NCBI RefSeq assembly: GCF_014356525.2
Contig: NC_052518.1
Location: forward strand, 33,316,017 to 33,380,016
Direction: 5' to 3'
Origin: Nilaparvata lugens
Lineage: Eukaryota; Arthropoda; Insecta; Hemiptera; Delphacidae
DNA: 64,000 nt
The notes under the pieces are model-generated. The model was given only the letters and a program-made list of their open reading frames with translations, did no database searches and was not told the origin of the DNA. The position numbers were made by a program, and so were the translations under genes. Positions 1 to 14,245 of the stretch are shown piece after piece. Each line of letters opens with the position of its first letter. Positions within the stretch are counted from its first letter, which is position 1.

Positions 1-1932
1 GGTCAATAACTTTTTATGCTTGTCAATAGGGTTTTTAACCCCTAACCACCCCTAAACATCATTATATTCTGAATAAATTTCAACAGTATGTTCAATATGT
101 GTGAATTATCCTGTATGCCAAATTTGAAACGATTTGGACAATTAGAAAAACCAGGACAATGACTTTTTTTGCTGATCAATAGGGTTTTTAACCCCTAACC
201 ACTCCTAAACATCATTATATTCTGATGAAATTCCAACAATATGTTCAATATGTTCAATATGTGTGAATTATCCAGTATGCCAGATTTGAAATGAATCGTT
301 CAATTAGGAATACCAGGTCAATCACTTTTTATGCTGGTCAATGGGGTTTTAAACCTCTAACCACACCTAATAGTCCACATATTCTTATAAAATTTCAATA
401 GTGTAAGTATGTGTGGATCATCCTCTATGCCAAATTTGAAACGAATCGGACAATTGGAAAAACATGATCAATCACTTTTAATGCTGGTCAATAGGGTTTT
501 CAACCCATAACCACCACTAAACATCATTATATTCTGATGAAATTTCAACAGTATGTTCAATATGTGTGAATTATCCTGTATGCTGAATTTGAAACGAATT
601 TGACAATCAGAAATACCCAGTCAATAACATTTTATGCTTGTCAATCTGGGTTTAAACCCTCACTATCCTTAATAGTGGACTTATTCCTATAAACTTCTAA
701 TAGTGTGTGAAATATTTGTGAATTATCCTGTATGTCAAATTTTGAAACAAATTGGACATTTGGAAATACCCAGTCAATCACTTTTTATGCTGTTCAATAG
801 GGTTTTTAACCCCTAACCACCCCTAAACATCATTATATTTTCATGAAATTCCAACAATATGTTCAATATGTGTAAATTATTCTGTATTTGAAATTTGAAA
901 CGAATTGGACAATTAGAAATACACGGTCAATAACTTTTTATGCTTGTCAATAGGGTTTTTAACCCCTAACCACCCCTAAACATCATTATATTCTGATGAA
1001 ATTCCAACAATATGTTTAATATGTGTGAATTATTCAGTATGCCTGATTTGAAACGATTTGGACAATTAGAAAAACCAGGACAATGACTTTTTTTGCTGAT
1101 CAATAGGGTTTTTAACCCCTAACCACCCCTAAACATCATTATATCTTGATGAAATTCCAATAGTTTGTTAATAGTGTTGGAATTATCCTGTATGCCAAAT
1201 TTGAAACGAATTGGACAACCAGTAATACCTGGTCAATCAATTTTTAAGCTTTTCAATAGGGTTTTCAACCCCTCAACACCCCATATACTCCTCATATTCT
1301 TATGAAATTTCAATAGTATAATAGGTACGTGTGAATCATCCTGTATTCCGAATTTGGAATAAATCGGTCAATTGGAAATACCCAGTCAATCACTTTTTAT
1401 GCTGGTCAATAGAGTTCTTAACCCCTAACAACCACTAAACATCATTATATTTTGATGAAATTCCAACAGTATGTTTAATATGTGTAAATTATCCAGTATG
1501 CCAGATTAGAAACGAATCTGACAATTAGAAATACCAGGTCAATCACTTTTTATGCTGGTCAATAGGGTTTTAACCTCTAACCACACCTAATAGTCCACAT
1601 ATTCTTATAAAATTTCAATAGTATAAGTATGTGTGGATCATCCTGAGGTATGCCAAATTTGCAATGAATCGGACAATCAGAAATACCCGGTCAATCACTT
1701 TTTATGCTGGTCAATAGGATTTTTAACCCTAAACATCACCCCTAAACATCATTATATTTCGATGAAATTCCAACAGTATGTTTAATATGTGTAAATTATC
1801 AAGTATGCCAGATTAGAAACGAATCTGACAATTAGAAATACCAGGTCAATCACTTTTTGATAGGGGTTTTAACCCCTAACCACCTCCAAACATCATTATA
1901 TTTTGATGAAATTCCAACAGTATGTTTAATAT
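1..1932. repeat. Satellite array, block 1 (about 153-bp monomers)
   Basis: Head-to-tail monomers of roughly 150-162 bp, recognisable by a repeated order of short motifs: GGTCAATCACTTTTTATGCT, GTCAATAGGGTTTTTAACCC, CTAAACATCATTATATT, then TATGTTTAATATGTGTGAAT and TGTATGCCAAATTTGAAACG. Monomer starts are visible near 1, 154, 316 and 466. Copies differ by substitutions and small indels, so this is an old but homogenised tandem array. No coding sequence is supported within it. Confidence 0.95.
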
Positions 1933-3914
1933 TTCATTCTATGTCAGAGTACTCTCTGCCGGGAGTATGTGAAACTGACTTTGAGGCTTCGGCATTAATT
2001 TTCAATGAGTGTTTCTTGGTTGTGTGTGTTTACAGGCCACCTGGGAGTGATATAGCAACTTTCGTGACCAATCTAGATCATCTTTTAACCTCGACTTTTG
2101 GAAGATTTGAGAGAATACTTGTTGTTGGCGATTTTAATGTGGATTTTTTGGGTGACTCTATTCCGGGACAGGAGGTATTGTCTGTCTTCAACTCTCATGG
2201 CTTGCGAGGTCTCATTACTGAGCCAACTCGTTTAGCGTCTGATTCATCATCACTATTGGATAATGGTTTTATCACTATGGAATGTGTTGACTCAGTCTCT
2301 GCAAAGGTCATTGGTCTCTCCTTGTCGGATCATTTAGCTCAGGAATTTGTGATCTCTATGGGGGAGGGATCTATGCAACATAGTGATTTTGTTTTGAGGA
2401 GATCCTTTTCCTCAAGAAATAAGTACAGGTTCTCTAACTTCCTCCTTGAATGTGACTGGGGCCCTCTTTATGCTGATCATGGTTCCTTTGATGAAAGGAT
2501 GGACTACTTCATGAGCAAGTATATTGATGCCTTCATCTGTGCTTTTCCATTGGTGAGGGTGAGAGCAAAAAATCATACAAGGAGGCTAGCTTGGTTGAAT
2601 CCTGAATTAAAGAGTCTCTGTGATATGAAGAGGGATTTGGAGTTATTCATTAGGACCTATCCTCGGGGCGAGTCTCTTAGAATTTTGTTTAAACTTGTCT
2701 CATGGAAGATTAGAACCCTCATTCAGTCACTCAAGGCTGGCTTCTCAAAGCGACTCATTTGTGACGCAAATAACAAGTCAAAAGTCATTTGGGACTTGAT
2801 AAAAAAAGAGGCAGCTCGCAGGACTACAACTTCTCATCTCCCAATTGTTGTAGATGGGCTCCCTCTGAATTCACCCACTGTTATTGCAAATGCATTCAAT
2901 GACTACTTTGTGGGTGGTATGAGTGATGTTGCTAGTACTGAAGTAGTGAATTTTTATGAATTGTTGGTGAATGCCAATTCGGGAAATGAAATTGTCTCTG
3001 GGATTCCTAGAATTTCGGAGGACGATTTGATAGCCATTGTTTCTAAGCTGAAGAATAAGATGTCAAGTGGCCTGGATGAGATACCATGTAAAATTTTCAA
3101 GGAGTTTCTCTATGAGGTGAGTGAACCTTTGACTCATTTGCTCAATCTCTCTAGTGATGTGGGCATTTTTCCATCCTGCTTCAAGGTAGCTAGGGTCAAG
3201 CCAATATTCAAGAAAGGATCCAAAAGCCAGGTTGGTAATTATAGGCCGATAGCCAATCTGTCATCGGTCTCCAAGCCCTGGGAGCGAGCAATTTATAATG
3301 CAATCCATGACCATTTTAAGAGCAACAATTTGTTTTCGAGCAGCCAATTTGGTTTCCAACAGAATAAATCAACAGTGGAGGCATTGGAATCGTTTGTGAG
3401 TGAAGTTTATTCCTCTCTGGATCAGGGTCGGAAGGTGTTGGGCTTCTTTGTGGACCTCAAAAAGGCATTTGATATGCTTGACCATAAAATTTTGATTGAG
3501 AAGCTATACTATTATGGTATCCGAGGCAATCTACTGAGTCTTGTAGAATCTTACTTGAGGGGTAGAAGTCAGGTGGTTGAGGTGAGGGCTTTTCAGGGGC
3601 AGCTGATTAACCAGATTTTCAAATCACATCCACGTTCCCTCTCTAAGGGAGTACCGCAGGGATCGATCTTGGGCCCCTTGTTGTTCCTTGTTTTCATGAA
3701 CGATTTCCCTTGTAATGTGCCGTCAGGGAGGTCTGTCTTATTTGCTGATGATGCAAATTTCTTAGTTTCGGCGAATAATGTCGATGAATTGCAGGCTATT
3801 GGTGATGCTGTTCTTGCTGAAATTACAAGGTGGTGTTCTGCAAATAAACTTGAAGTCAATATAGGCAAGACAACTTTCATTGAATTCTCAATCCACAGAC
3901 AACCTGTGAATCAG
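1933..3914 (+). pseudogene. LINE family F, copy 1: endonuclease plus RT, truncated at both ends
   Basis: ORF2 fragment of a non-LTR retrotransposon. The 5' part is an apurinic-type endonuclease (VYRPPGSD, GDFNVDF, SDH motifs) that already lacks its N-terminus. It is followed by reverse transcriptase with NYRPIANLSSVSK, FVDLKKAFDML, GVPQGSILGPLLF and the catalytic FADD box near 3738. The reading frame is open across the A-run near 2803, unlike copy 2. The 3' end stops abruptly at 3914, just after the RT core, where sequence switches into satellite. The 5' junction with satellite at 1933 is identical to that of the copy at 10354. The LINE entered once and the locus was then duplicated; this copy lost its thumb region and tail by recombination. 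An ATG in the satellite lies in frame upstream but is unrelated to the element. Confidence 0.9.
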
Positions 3915-4142
3915 TTTTTATGCTGGTCAATAGGATTTTTAACCCTAAACATCACCCCTAAACATCATTATATTTCAATGAAATTCCAACAATATGTTTA
4001 ATATGTGTAAATTATCAAGTATGCCAGATTAGAAACGAATCTGACAATTAGAAATACCAGGTCAATCACTTTTTGATAGGGGTTTTAACCCCTAACCACC
4101 TCCAAACATCATTATATTTTGATGAAATTCCAACAGTATGTT

Positions 4143-4148
4143 TAATAT
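4143..4148. other. Unoccupied LINE F insertion site
   Basis: The satellite here reads straight through TAATAT into GTGTAAATTATCC, which is the left flank of LINE F (ending TAATAT at 10353) joined to its right flank (13201 onward). It is therefore the pre-insertion form of the target, and it makes TAATAT (10348-10353 and 13195-13200) the probable 6-bp target duplication. Confidence 0.75.
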
Positions 4149-4994
4149 GTGTAAATTATCCTGTATGCCAAATTTGAAATGGATCGGACAATCAGTATTA
4201 CCTAACAATCACTTTTTATGCTGTTTGATAGGGTTTTCAACCCCTAACACCCCATATAGTCAATATATTCTTATGAAATTTCAATGGTATAATGAGTATG
4301 TGTAAATCATCCTGTATGCCGAATTTCAAATAAATCGGACAATTAGAAATACCCGGTCAATCACTTTTTATGCTGGTCAATAAGGTTTTTAACCCATGAT
4401 CACACCTAAACATCATTATATTCTGATGAAATTACAACAGTATGTTTAATATGTGTGAATTATCCTGTGTGCCAAATTTATAACGGATCAGACAATTAGG
4501 AAAAGCTGGTCAAACGAATTGGACAATCAGTATTACCTAACAATCACTTTTTGTTCTGGTCAATAGGGTTTTTAACCACTAACCACACCCAATAGTCCAC
4601 ATATTCTTATAAAATTTCAATAGTATAAGTATGTGTGGATCATCCTGTATGCCAAATTTGAAACGAATCGGACAATTGGAAAAACATGATCAATCACTTT
4701 TAATGCTGGTCAATAGAGTTTTCAACCCCTTACCACCACTAATAGTCCACATAATATTCTCATGAAATTTCAATAGTATAATGAGTATGTGTGAATCAAC
4801 CTCTATGCTAAATTTGAAACGAATTTGACAATCGGAAATACCCAGTCAATAACATTTTATGCTTGTCAATAGGGGTTTAAACCCTTACTATCCTTAATAG
4901 TGGACTTATTCCTATAAAATTCCAATAGTGTGTGAAATATTTGTGAATTATCCTGTATGTCAAATTTGAAACGAATTGGACATTTAGAAATACC

Positions 4995-6920
4995 CAGTCA
5001 ATCACTTTTTATGCTGTTCAATAGGGTTTTTAACCCCTTACCACCCCTAAACATCATTATATTTTGATGAAATTTTTGATTATCCTGTATTCAAAATTTG
5101 AAACGAATTGGACAATTAGAAATACACGGTCAATAACTTTTTATGCTTGTCAATAGGGTTTTCAACCCCTAACCACCCCTAAACATCATTATATTTTGAT
5201 GAAATTCCAACAGTAGACAATAATGTTCGAATTATCCTGTATGCCAAATTTGGAAAGAATTGAACTGTAATACCTGGTCAATCACTTTTTATGCTGTTCA
5301 ATAAGGTTTTCAACCTTTTAACACCCCATATAGTCAACATATTCTTATGAAATTTCAATGGTATAATGAGTATGTGTGAATCATCCTGTATGCCGAATTT
5401 CAAATAAATCGGACAATTAGAAATACCCGGTCAATCACTTTTTATGCTGGTCAATAACGTTTTTAACCCATGATCACACCTAAACATCATTATATTCTGA
5501 TGAAATTACAACAGTATGTTTAATATGTGTGAATTTTCCTGTGTGCCAAATCTATTATGGATCAGACAATTAGAAATGGCTGGTCAATCACTTTTTGTGC
5601 TGGTCAATAGGCGTTTCAACCACTAACCACACCCAATAGTCCACATATTCTTATAAAATTTCAATAGTATAAGTATGTGTGGATCATCCTGTATGCCGAA
5701 TTTGAAATGAATCCGACAATTGGAAATACATGCTCAATCACTTTTAATGCTGGTCAATAGGGTTTTCAACCCCTTACCACCACTAATAATCCACATATTC
5801 TCATGAAATTTCAATAGTATAATGAGTATGTGTGAATCAACCTCTATGCCAAATTTGAAACGAATTTGACAATCGGGAATACCCAGTCAATAACTTTTTA
5901 TTCTTGTCAATAGGGGTTTAAACCCTTACCATCCCCAATAGTGGACATATTCCTATAAAATTCCAATAGTGTGTGAAATATGTGTGAATTATCCTGTATG
6001 CCAAATTTGAAACAAATCAGACAATTAGAAATAACCAGTCAATCACTTTTCATGCTGTTCAATAGGGTTTTTAACCCCTTACCACCCCTAAACATCATTA
6101 TATTTTGATGAAATTTTTGATTATCCTGTATTCAAAATTTGAAACGAATTGGACAATTAGAAATACACGGTCAATAACTTTTTATGCTTGTCAATAGGGT
6201 TTTCAACCCCTAACCACCCCTAAACATCATTATATTTTGATGAAATTCCAACAGTAGACAATAATGTTCGAATTATCCTGTATGCCAAATTTGGAAAGAA
6301 TTGAACTGTAATACCTGGTCAATCACTTTTTATGCTGTTCAATAAGGTTTTCAACCTTTTAACACCCCATATAGTCAACATATTCTTATGAAATTTCAAT
6401 GGTATAATGAGTATGTGTGAATCATCCTGTATGCCGAATTTCAAATAAATCGGACAATTAGAAATACCCGGTCAATCACTTTTTATGCTGGTCAATAACG
6501 TTTTTAACCCATGATCACACCTAAACATCATTATATTCTGATGAAATTACAACAGTATGTTTAATATGTGTGAATTTTCCTGTGTGCCAAATCTATTATG
6601 GATCAGACAATTAGAAATGGCTGGTCAATCACTTTTTGTGCTGGTCAATAGGGGTTTCAACCACTAACCACACCCAATAGTCCACATATTCTTATAAAAT
6701 TTCAATAGTATAAGTATGTGTGGATCATCCTGTATGCCGAATTTGAAATGAATCCGACAATTGGAAATACATGCTCAATCACTTTTAATGCTGGTCAATA
6801 GGGTTTTCAACCCCTTACCACCACTAATAATCCACATATTCTCATGAAATTTCAATAGTATAATGAGTATGTGTGAATCAACCTCTATGCCAAATTTGAA
6901 ACGAATTTGACAATCGGAAA
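4995..6920. repeat. Higher-order satellite duplication, 1041-bp period
   Basis: The stretch from 4995 to about 5880 recurs almost base for base from 6036 to about 6920, an offset of 1041 bp (about seven monomers). Diagnostic is a monomer with an internal deletion (GATGAAATTTTTGATTATCC) present at both 5067 and 6108. This is a recent higher-order repeat by unequal exchange. Confidence 0.85.
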
Positions 6921-9900
6921 TACCCAGTCAATAACATTTTATGCTTGTCAATAGGCGTTTAAACCCTTACTATCCTTAATAGTGGACTTATTCCTATGAA
7001 ATTCTAATAGTGTGTGAAATATTTTTGAATTATCCTGTATGCCAAATTTGAAACAAATTGAACATTTAGAAATATCCAGTCAATCACTTTTTATGCTGTT
7101 CAATAGGGTTCTCAACCCCTAACCACCCCTGAACATCACTATATTTTGATGAAATTCCAACAATATGTTTAATATGTGTAAATTATCCTGTATTCAAAAT
7201 TTGAAACAAATTGAACATTTAAAAAAACCAGGACAATAACTTTTTATGCTTGTCAATAGGGTTCTCAACCCCTAACCACCCCTGTACATAATTATATTCT
7301 GATGAAATTTCAACAGTATGTTCAATATGTGTGAATTATCCTGTATGCCAAATTTGAAACGATTTGGACATTTAAAAAAACCAGGACAATGACTTTTTTT
7401 GTTGTTCAATAGGGTTTTCAACCTTTTAACACACCCTATATAGTCCACATATTCTTATGAAATTTCAATAGTATAATAGGTATGTGTAAATCAGCCTGTA
7501 TGCCGAATTTGAAATGAATCGGACAATTGGAAATACCCCATCAATCACTTTTTATGCTGGTCAATAGGGTTTTTAACCCCTGATCACCCCTAAACATCAT
7601 TATATTTTGATGAAAATCCAACAGTATGTTTAATATGTGTGAATTATCCAGTATACCAGATTTGAAACGAATCGGACAATCAGAAATACCAGGTCGATCA
7701 CTTATATGCTGTTCAATAGGGTTTTTAACCCCTAACCAACCCTAAACATCATTATATTCTGATGAAATTCCAACAATATGTTTAATACATTTAAATTATC
7801 CAGTATGCCAGATTTGCAATGAATTGTTCAATTAGATATACCAGGTCAATCACTTTTTATGCTGGTCAATGGGGTTTTAAACCTCTAACCACACCTAATA
7901 GTCCACATATTCTTATAAAATTTTAATAGTATAAGTATGTGTGGATCATCCTGTATGCCAAATTTGAAACGAATCGGACAATTGGAAAAACATGATCAAT
8001 CACTTTTAATGCTGTTCAATAGGGTTTTCAACCCCATACCACCACTAATAGTCCACATAATATTCTCATGAAATTTCAATAGTATAATGAGTATGTGTGA
8101 ATCAATGCTAAATTTTATGCTAAATTTGAAACGAATTTGACAATCAGAAATACCCAGTCAATAACATTTTATGCTTGTCAATCTGGGTTTAAACCCTCAC
8201 TATCCTTAATAGTGGACTTATTCCTATAAAATTCTAATAGTGTGTGAAATATTTGTGAATTATCCTGTATGTCAAATATGAAACAAATTGGACATTCAGA
8301 AATACCCAGTAAATCACTTCTTATGCTGTTCAATAGGGTTTTTAACCCCTAACCACCCCTAAACATCATTATATTTTTATGAAATTCCAACAATATGTTT
8401 AATATATGTAAATTATCCTATATTTGAAACGAATTGGACAATTAGAAATACACGGTCAATAACTTTTTATGCTTGTCAATAGGGTTTTTAACCCCTAACC
8501 ACCCCTAAACATCATTATATTCTGATGAAATTTCAACAGTATGTTCAATATGTGTGAATTATCCTGTATGACAAATTTGAAACGATTTGGACAATTAAAA
8601 AAACCAGGACAATGACTTTTTTTGCTGATCAATAGGGATTTTAACCCCTAACCACCACCTAAACATCATTATATTCTGATGAAATTTCATCAATATGTTT
8701 AATATGTGTGAATTATCCAGTATGCCTGATTTGAAATGAATCGTTCAATCAGAAATACCAGGTCGATCACTTATATGTTGTTCAATGGGGTTTTTAACCC
8801 CTAACCAACCCTAAACATCAGATATTTTGATGAAATTCCAACAATATGTTCAATTTGTGTGAATCATCCTGTATTTGAAATTTGAAACGAATTGGACAAT
8901 TAGAAATACACGGTCAATAACTTTTTATGCTTGTCAATAAGGTTTTTAACCCCTAACCACCCCTAAACATCATTATATTCTGATGAAATTTCAACAGTAT
9001 GTTCAATATGTGTGAATTATCCTGTATGCCAAATTTGAAACGATTTGGACAATTAGAAAAACCAGGACAATGACTTTTTTTGCTGATCAATAGGGTTTTT
9101 AACCCCTAACCACCCCTAAACATCATTATATTCTGATGAAATTCCAACAATATGTTCAATATGTGTGAATTATCCAGTATGCCAGATTTGAAATGAATCG
9201 TTCAATTAGAAATACCAGGTCAATCACTTTTTATGCTGGTCAATGGGGTTTTAAACCTCTAACCACACCTAATACAATATGTTCAATATGTGTAAATTAT
9301 TCTGTATTTGAAATTTGAAACGAATTGGACAATTAGAAATACACGGTCAATAACTTTTTATGCTTGTCAATAAGCTTTTTAACCCCTAACCACCCCTAAA
9401 CATCATTATATTCTGATGAAATTCCAACAATATGTTTAATATGTGTGAATTATTCAGTATGCCTGATTTGAAACGATTTGGACAATTAGAAAAACCAGGA
9501 CAATGACTTTTTTTGCTGATCAATAGGGTTTTTAACCCCTAACCACCCCTAAACATCATTATATCTTGATGAAATTCCAATAGTTTGTTAATAGTGTTGG
9601 AATTATCCTGTATGCCAAATTTGAAACGAATTGGACAACCAGTAATACCTGGTCAATCAATTTTTAAGCTTTTCAATAGGGTTTTCAACCCCTCAACACC
9701 CCATATACTCCTCATATTCTTATGAAATTTCAATAGTATAATAGGTATGTGTGAATCATCCTGTATGCCGAATTTGGAATAAATCGGTCAATTAGAAATA
9801 CCCGGTCAATCACTTTTTATGCTGGTCAATAGAGTTCTTAGCCCCTAACAACCACTAAACATCATTATATTTTGATGAAATTCCAACAGTATGTTTAATA

Positions 9901-10353
9901 TGTGTAAATTATCCAGTATGCCAGATTTGAAACGAATCAGACAATTAGAAATACCAGGTCAATCACTTTTTATCCTGGTCAATTGGGTTTTTAACCTCTA
10001 ACCACACCTAATAGTCCACATATTCTTATAAAATTTTAATAGTATGAGCATGTGTGGATCATCCTGAGGTATGCCAAATTTGCAACGAATCGGACAATCA
10101 GAAATACCTGGTCGATCACTTTTTATGCTGGTCAATAGGATTTTTAACCCTAAACATCACCCCTAAACATCATTATATTTCAATGAAATTCCAACAATAT
10201 GTTTAATATGTGTAAATTATCAAGTATGCCAGATTAGAAACGAATCTGACAATTAGAAATACCAGGTCAATCACTTTTTGATAGGGGTTTTAACCCCTAA
10301 CCACCTCCAAACATCATTATATTTTGATGAAATTCCAACAGTATGTTTAATAT

Positions 10354-13194
10354 TTCATTCTATGTCAGAGTACTCTCTGCCGGGAGTATGTGAAACTGAC
10401 TTTGAGGCTTCGGCATTAATTTTCAATGAGTGTTTCTTGGTTGTGTGTGTTTACAGGCCACCTGGGAGTGATATAGCAACTTTCGTGACCAATCTAGATC
10501 ATCTTTTAACCTCGACTTTTGGAAGATTTGAGAGAATACTTGTTGTTGGCGATTTTAATGTGGATTTTTTGGGTGACTCTATTCCGGGACAGGAGGTATT
10601 GTCTGTCTTCAACTCTCATGGCTTGCGAGGTCTCATTACTGAGCCAACTCGTTTAGCGTCTGATTCATCATCACTATTGGATAATGGTTTTATCACTATG
10701 GAATGTGTTGACTCAGTCTCTGCAAAGGTCATTGGTCTCTCCTTGTCGGATCATTTAGCTCAGGAATTTGTGATCTCTATGGGGGAGGGATCTATGCAAC
10801 ATAGTGATTTTGTTTTGAGGAGATCCTTTTCCTCAAGAAATAAGTACAGGTTCTCTAACTTCCTCCTTGAATGTGACTGGGGCCCTCTTTATGCTGATCA
10901 TGGTTCCTTTGATGAAAGGATGGACTACTTCATGAGCAAGTATATTGATGCCTTCATCTGTGCTTTTCCATTGGTGAGGGTGAGAGCAAAAAATCATACA
11001 AGGAGGCTAGCTTGGTTGAATCCTGAATTAAAGAGTCTCTGTGATATGAAGAGGGATTTGGAGTTATTCATTAGGACCTATCCTCGGGGCGAGTCTCTTA
11101 GAATTTTGTTTAAACTTGTCTCATGGAAGATTAGAACCCTCATTCAGTCACTCAAGGCTGGCTTCTCAAAGCGACTCATTTGTGACGCAAATAACAAGTC
11201 AAAAGTCATTTGGGACTTGATAAAAAAGAGGCAGCTCGCAGGACTACAACTTCTCATCTCCCAATTGTTGTAGATGGGCTCCCTCTGAATTCACCCACTG
11301 TTATTGCAAATGCATTCAATGACTACTTTGTGGGTGGTATGAGTGATGTTGCTAGTACTGAAGTAGTGAATTTTTATGAATTGTTGGTGAATGCCAATTC
11401 GGGAAATGAAATTGTCTCTGGGATTCCTAGAATTTCGGAGGACGATTTGATAGCCATTGTTTCTAAGCTGAAGAATAAGATGTCAAGTGGCCTGGATGAG
11501 ATACCATGTAAAATTTTCAAGGAGTTTCTCTATGAGGTGAGTGAACCTTTGACTCATTTGCTCAATCTCTCTAGTGATGTGGGCATTTTTCCATCCTGCT
11601 TCAAGGTAGCTAGGGTCAAGCCAATATTCAAGAAAGGATCCAAAAGCCAGGTTGGTAATTATAGGCCGATAGCCAATCTGTCATCGGTCTCCAAGCCCTG
11701 GGAGCGAGCAATTTATAATGCAATCCATGACCATTTTAAGAGCAACAATTTGTTTTCGAGCAGCCAATTTGGTTTCCAACAGAATAAATCAACAGTGGAG
11801 GCATTGGAATCGTTTGTGAGTGAAGTTTATTCCTCTCTGGATCAGGGTCGGAAGGTGTTGGGCTTCTTTGTGGACCTCAAAAAGGCATTTGATATGCTTG
11901 ACCATAAAATTTTGATTGAGAAGCTATACTATTATGGTATCCGAGGCAATCTACTGAGTCTTGTAGAATCTTACTTGAGGGGTAGAAGTCAGGTGGTTGA
12001 GGTGAGGGCTTTTCAGGGGCAGCTGATTAACCAGATTTTCAAATCACATCCACGTTCCCTCTCTAAGGGAGTACCGCAGGGATCGATCTTGGGCCCCTTG
12101 TTGTTCCTTGTTTTCATGAACGATTTCCCTTGTAATGTGCCGTCAGGGAGGTCTGTCTTATTTGCTGATGATGCAAATTTCTTAGTTTCGGCGAATAATG
12201 TCGATGAATTGCAGGCTATTGGTGATGCTGTTCTTGCTGAAATTACAAGGTGGTGTTCTGCAAATAAACTTGAAGTCAATATAGGCAAGACAACTTTCAT
12301 TGAATTCTCAATCCACAGACAACCTGTGAATCAGTTGGAGTTTGAGGTTGAGGCAAAAGGGTTACAACCCTCTGATGCAACGGATTTTTTGGGGGTTTCT
12401 GTGGATCAGGGATTAACATGGTCCTCTCATGTTCAATCTCTTTCTAGGAGATTAAGCTCAGCTGCATATGCAATGTCCAGGCTCAGGAGGGTTTTAGTTC
12501 ATGAGGCAGTGATTTCTGCTTACTATGGATATTATGAGTCATTACTGTCTTATGGGATATTGCTGTGGGGAGGATCAAGATTCTCTGCCTCTATCTTCGG
12601 TGCCCAAAAGAGAGTCCTAAGAATCATATTTAAGAAGCCACCCCGTTTCTCATGTAGATCGCTATTCAAAGATAATAGAATTTTGACAGTTCCCAGTCTC
12701 TATTTGTACAATCTGGCAATCTTTGCTTATAAAATGAAAGATGATTGGCTGACAGGTGTGGATGTTCATCAACACAATACAAGATACAGGGGCTTAGTCA
12801 GAGTTGAACAGCACAGAACAGGGTTTTATGAGCACAACCCAAATTACATTGGCAAAAAAGTGTTCAACTGTTTACCACAGAATATTAAAGCTGCCCAAAC
12901 CCTAAACTCTTTTAAGACTAATCTAAAATGTTGGCTATTAGAGAAATGTTTCTATGAGTGGCGAAGTATCTTCGACCATTGAATGCGTTGCATTAGTTAT
13001 AAATGTTGTATGGTCTTAGATATAGGCTATTTGTTGTTTTATTATTTGTGTTATGATGTACGATATTGTTTTATTATGTACAAAATTGTTGAGTTGTGTC
13101 AATATGTTGTTTTCTCTTTATTGTATGACTATTGTCCATATGGTGCTTGTCACTATCCATGACAGTATAATAAACCAATAAACCAATAAACCAA
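10354..13194 (+). pseudogene. LINE family F, copy 2: endonuclease, RT, 3' UTR and 8-bp tail; one frameshift
   Basis: Longer copy of the LINE at 1933. It is 5'-truncated inside the endonuclease at the same base as copy 1. Reading is open to about 11273 in one frame and from about 11210 to 12982 in the next; the A-run near 11222 is one base shorter than in copy 1, which causes the shift. RT motifs include FVDLKKAFDML, GVPQGSILGP and FADD (about 12159), followed by a full thumb/C-terminal region ending at 12982. The 3' UTR runs to about 13164 and the element ends in a tandem AATAAACC tail, an 8-bp tail repeat as in CR1-type LINEs. A likely TAATAT target duplication flanks it. The RT motif series supports a CR1/Jockey-group LINE; the exact clade is not resolved. 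Confidence 0.9.
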
Positions 13195-14245
13195 TAATAT
13201 GTGTAAATTATCCTGTATGCCAAATTTGAAATGGATCGGACAATCAGTATTACCTAAAAATCACTTTTTATGCTGTTTGATAGGGTTTTCAGCCCCTAAC
13301 ACCCCATATAGTCAACATATTCTTATGAAATTTCAATGGTATAATGAGTATGTGTAAATCATCCTGTATGCTGAATTTCAAATGAATCGGACAATTAGAA
13401 ATACCCGGTCAATCACTTTTTATGCTGGTCATTAAGGTTTTTAACCCATGATCACACCTAAACATCATTATATTCTGATGAAATTACAACAGTATGTTTA
13501 ATATGTGTGAATTATCCTGTGTGCCAAATTTATAACGGATCAGACAATTAGGAAAAGCTGGTCAATCACTTTTTGTGCTGGTCAATAGGGTTATTAACCA
13601 CTAACCACACCCAATAGTCCACATATTCTTATAAAATTTCAATAGTATAAGTATGTGTGGATCATCCTGTATGCCAAATTTGAAACGAATCAGACAATTG
13701 GAAATACATGATCAATCGCTTTTAATGCTGGTCAATAGGGTTTTCAACCCCTTACCACCACTAATAGTCCACATATTCTCATGAAATTTCAATAGTATAA
13801 TGAGTATGTGTGAATCAATCTCTATGTCGAATTTGAAACGAATTCGACAATCGGGAATACCCAGTCAATAACTTTTTATGCTTGTCAATAGGGGTTTAAA
13901 CCCTTACCATCCCTAATAGTGAACATATTCCTATAAAATTCCAATAGTGTGTGAAATATGTGTGAATTATCCTGTATGCCAAATTTGAAACAAATCAGAC
14001 AATTAGAAATACCCAGTCAATCACTTTTTATGCTGTTCAATAGGGTTTTTAACCCCTTATCACCCCTAAACATCATTATATTTTGAAGAAATTTTAGATT
14101 ATCCTGTATTCAAAATTTGAAACGATTTGGACAATTAGAAATACATGGTCAATAACATTTTATGCTTGTCGATAGGGTTTTTAACCCTTTACCACCCCTA
14201 AACATCATTATATTCTGATGAAATTTCAACAGTATGTTCAATATG
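13195..14245. repeat. Satellite array, block 3
   Basis: About 1.05 kb of the same satellite. Its first monomers resemble 4149 onward (the sequence right of the empty site), consistent with satellite continuing beyond the LINE insertion. It ends at ATATG (14245), where unrelated sequence begins. Confidence 0.93.

Larger units (their letters stand above)
3915..10353. repeat. Satellite array, block 2
   Basis: About 6.4 kb of the same roughly 153-bp satellite, lying between the two LINE F copies. The first 230 bp (3915-4148) repeat the satellite that flanks both LINE copies on their left. The last 1.07 kb (9279-10353) repeats 858-1932 at an exact offset of 8421. The monomers carry GGGTTTTTAACCC mini-palindromes. 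No genes are seen. Confidence 0.95.

Noticed and set aside
1..1930. CCCCTAACCACCCCTAAACATC in the satellite as telomere-like repeat
   Set aside because: It occurs once per 153-bp monomer and does not form (TTAGG)n or any short tandem array, so it is ordinary satellite.
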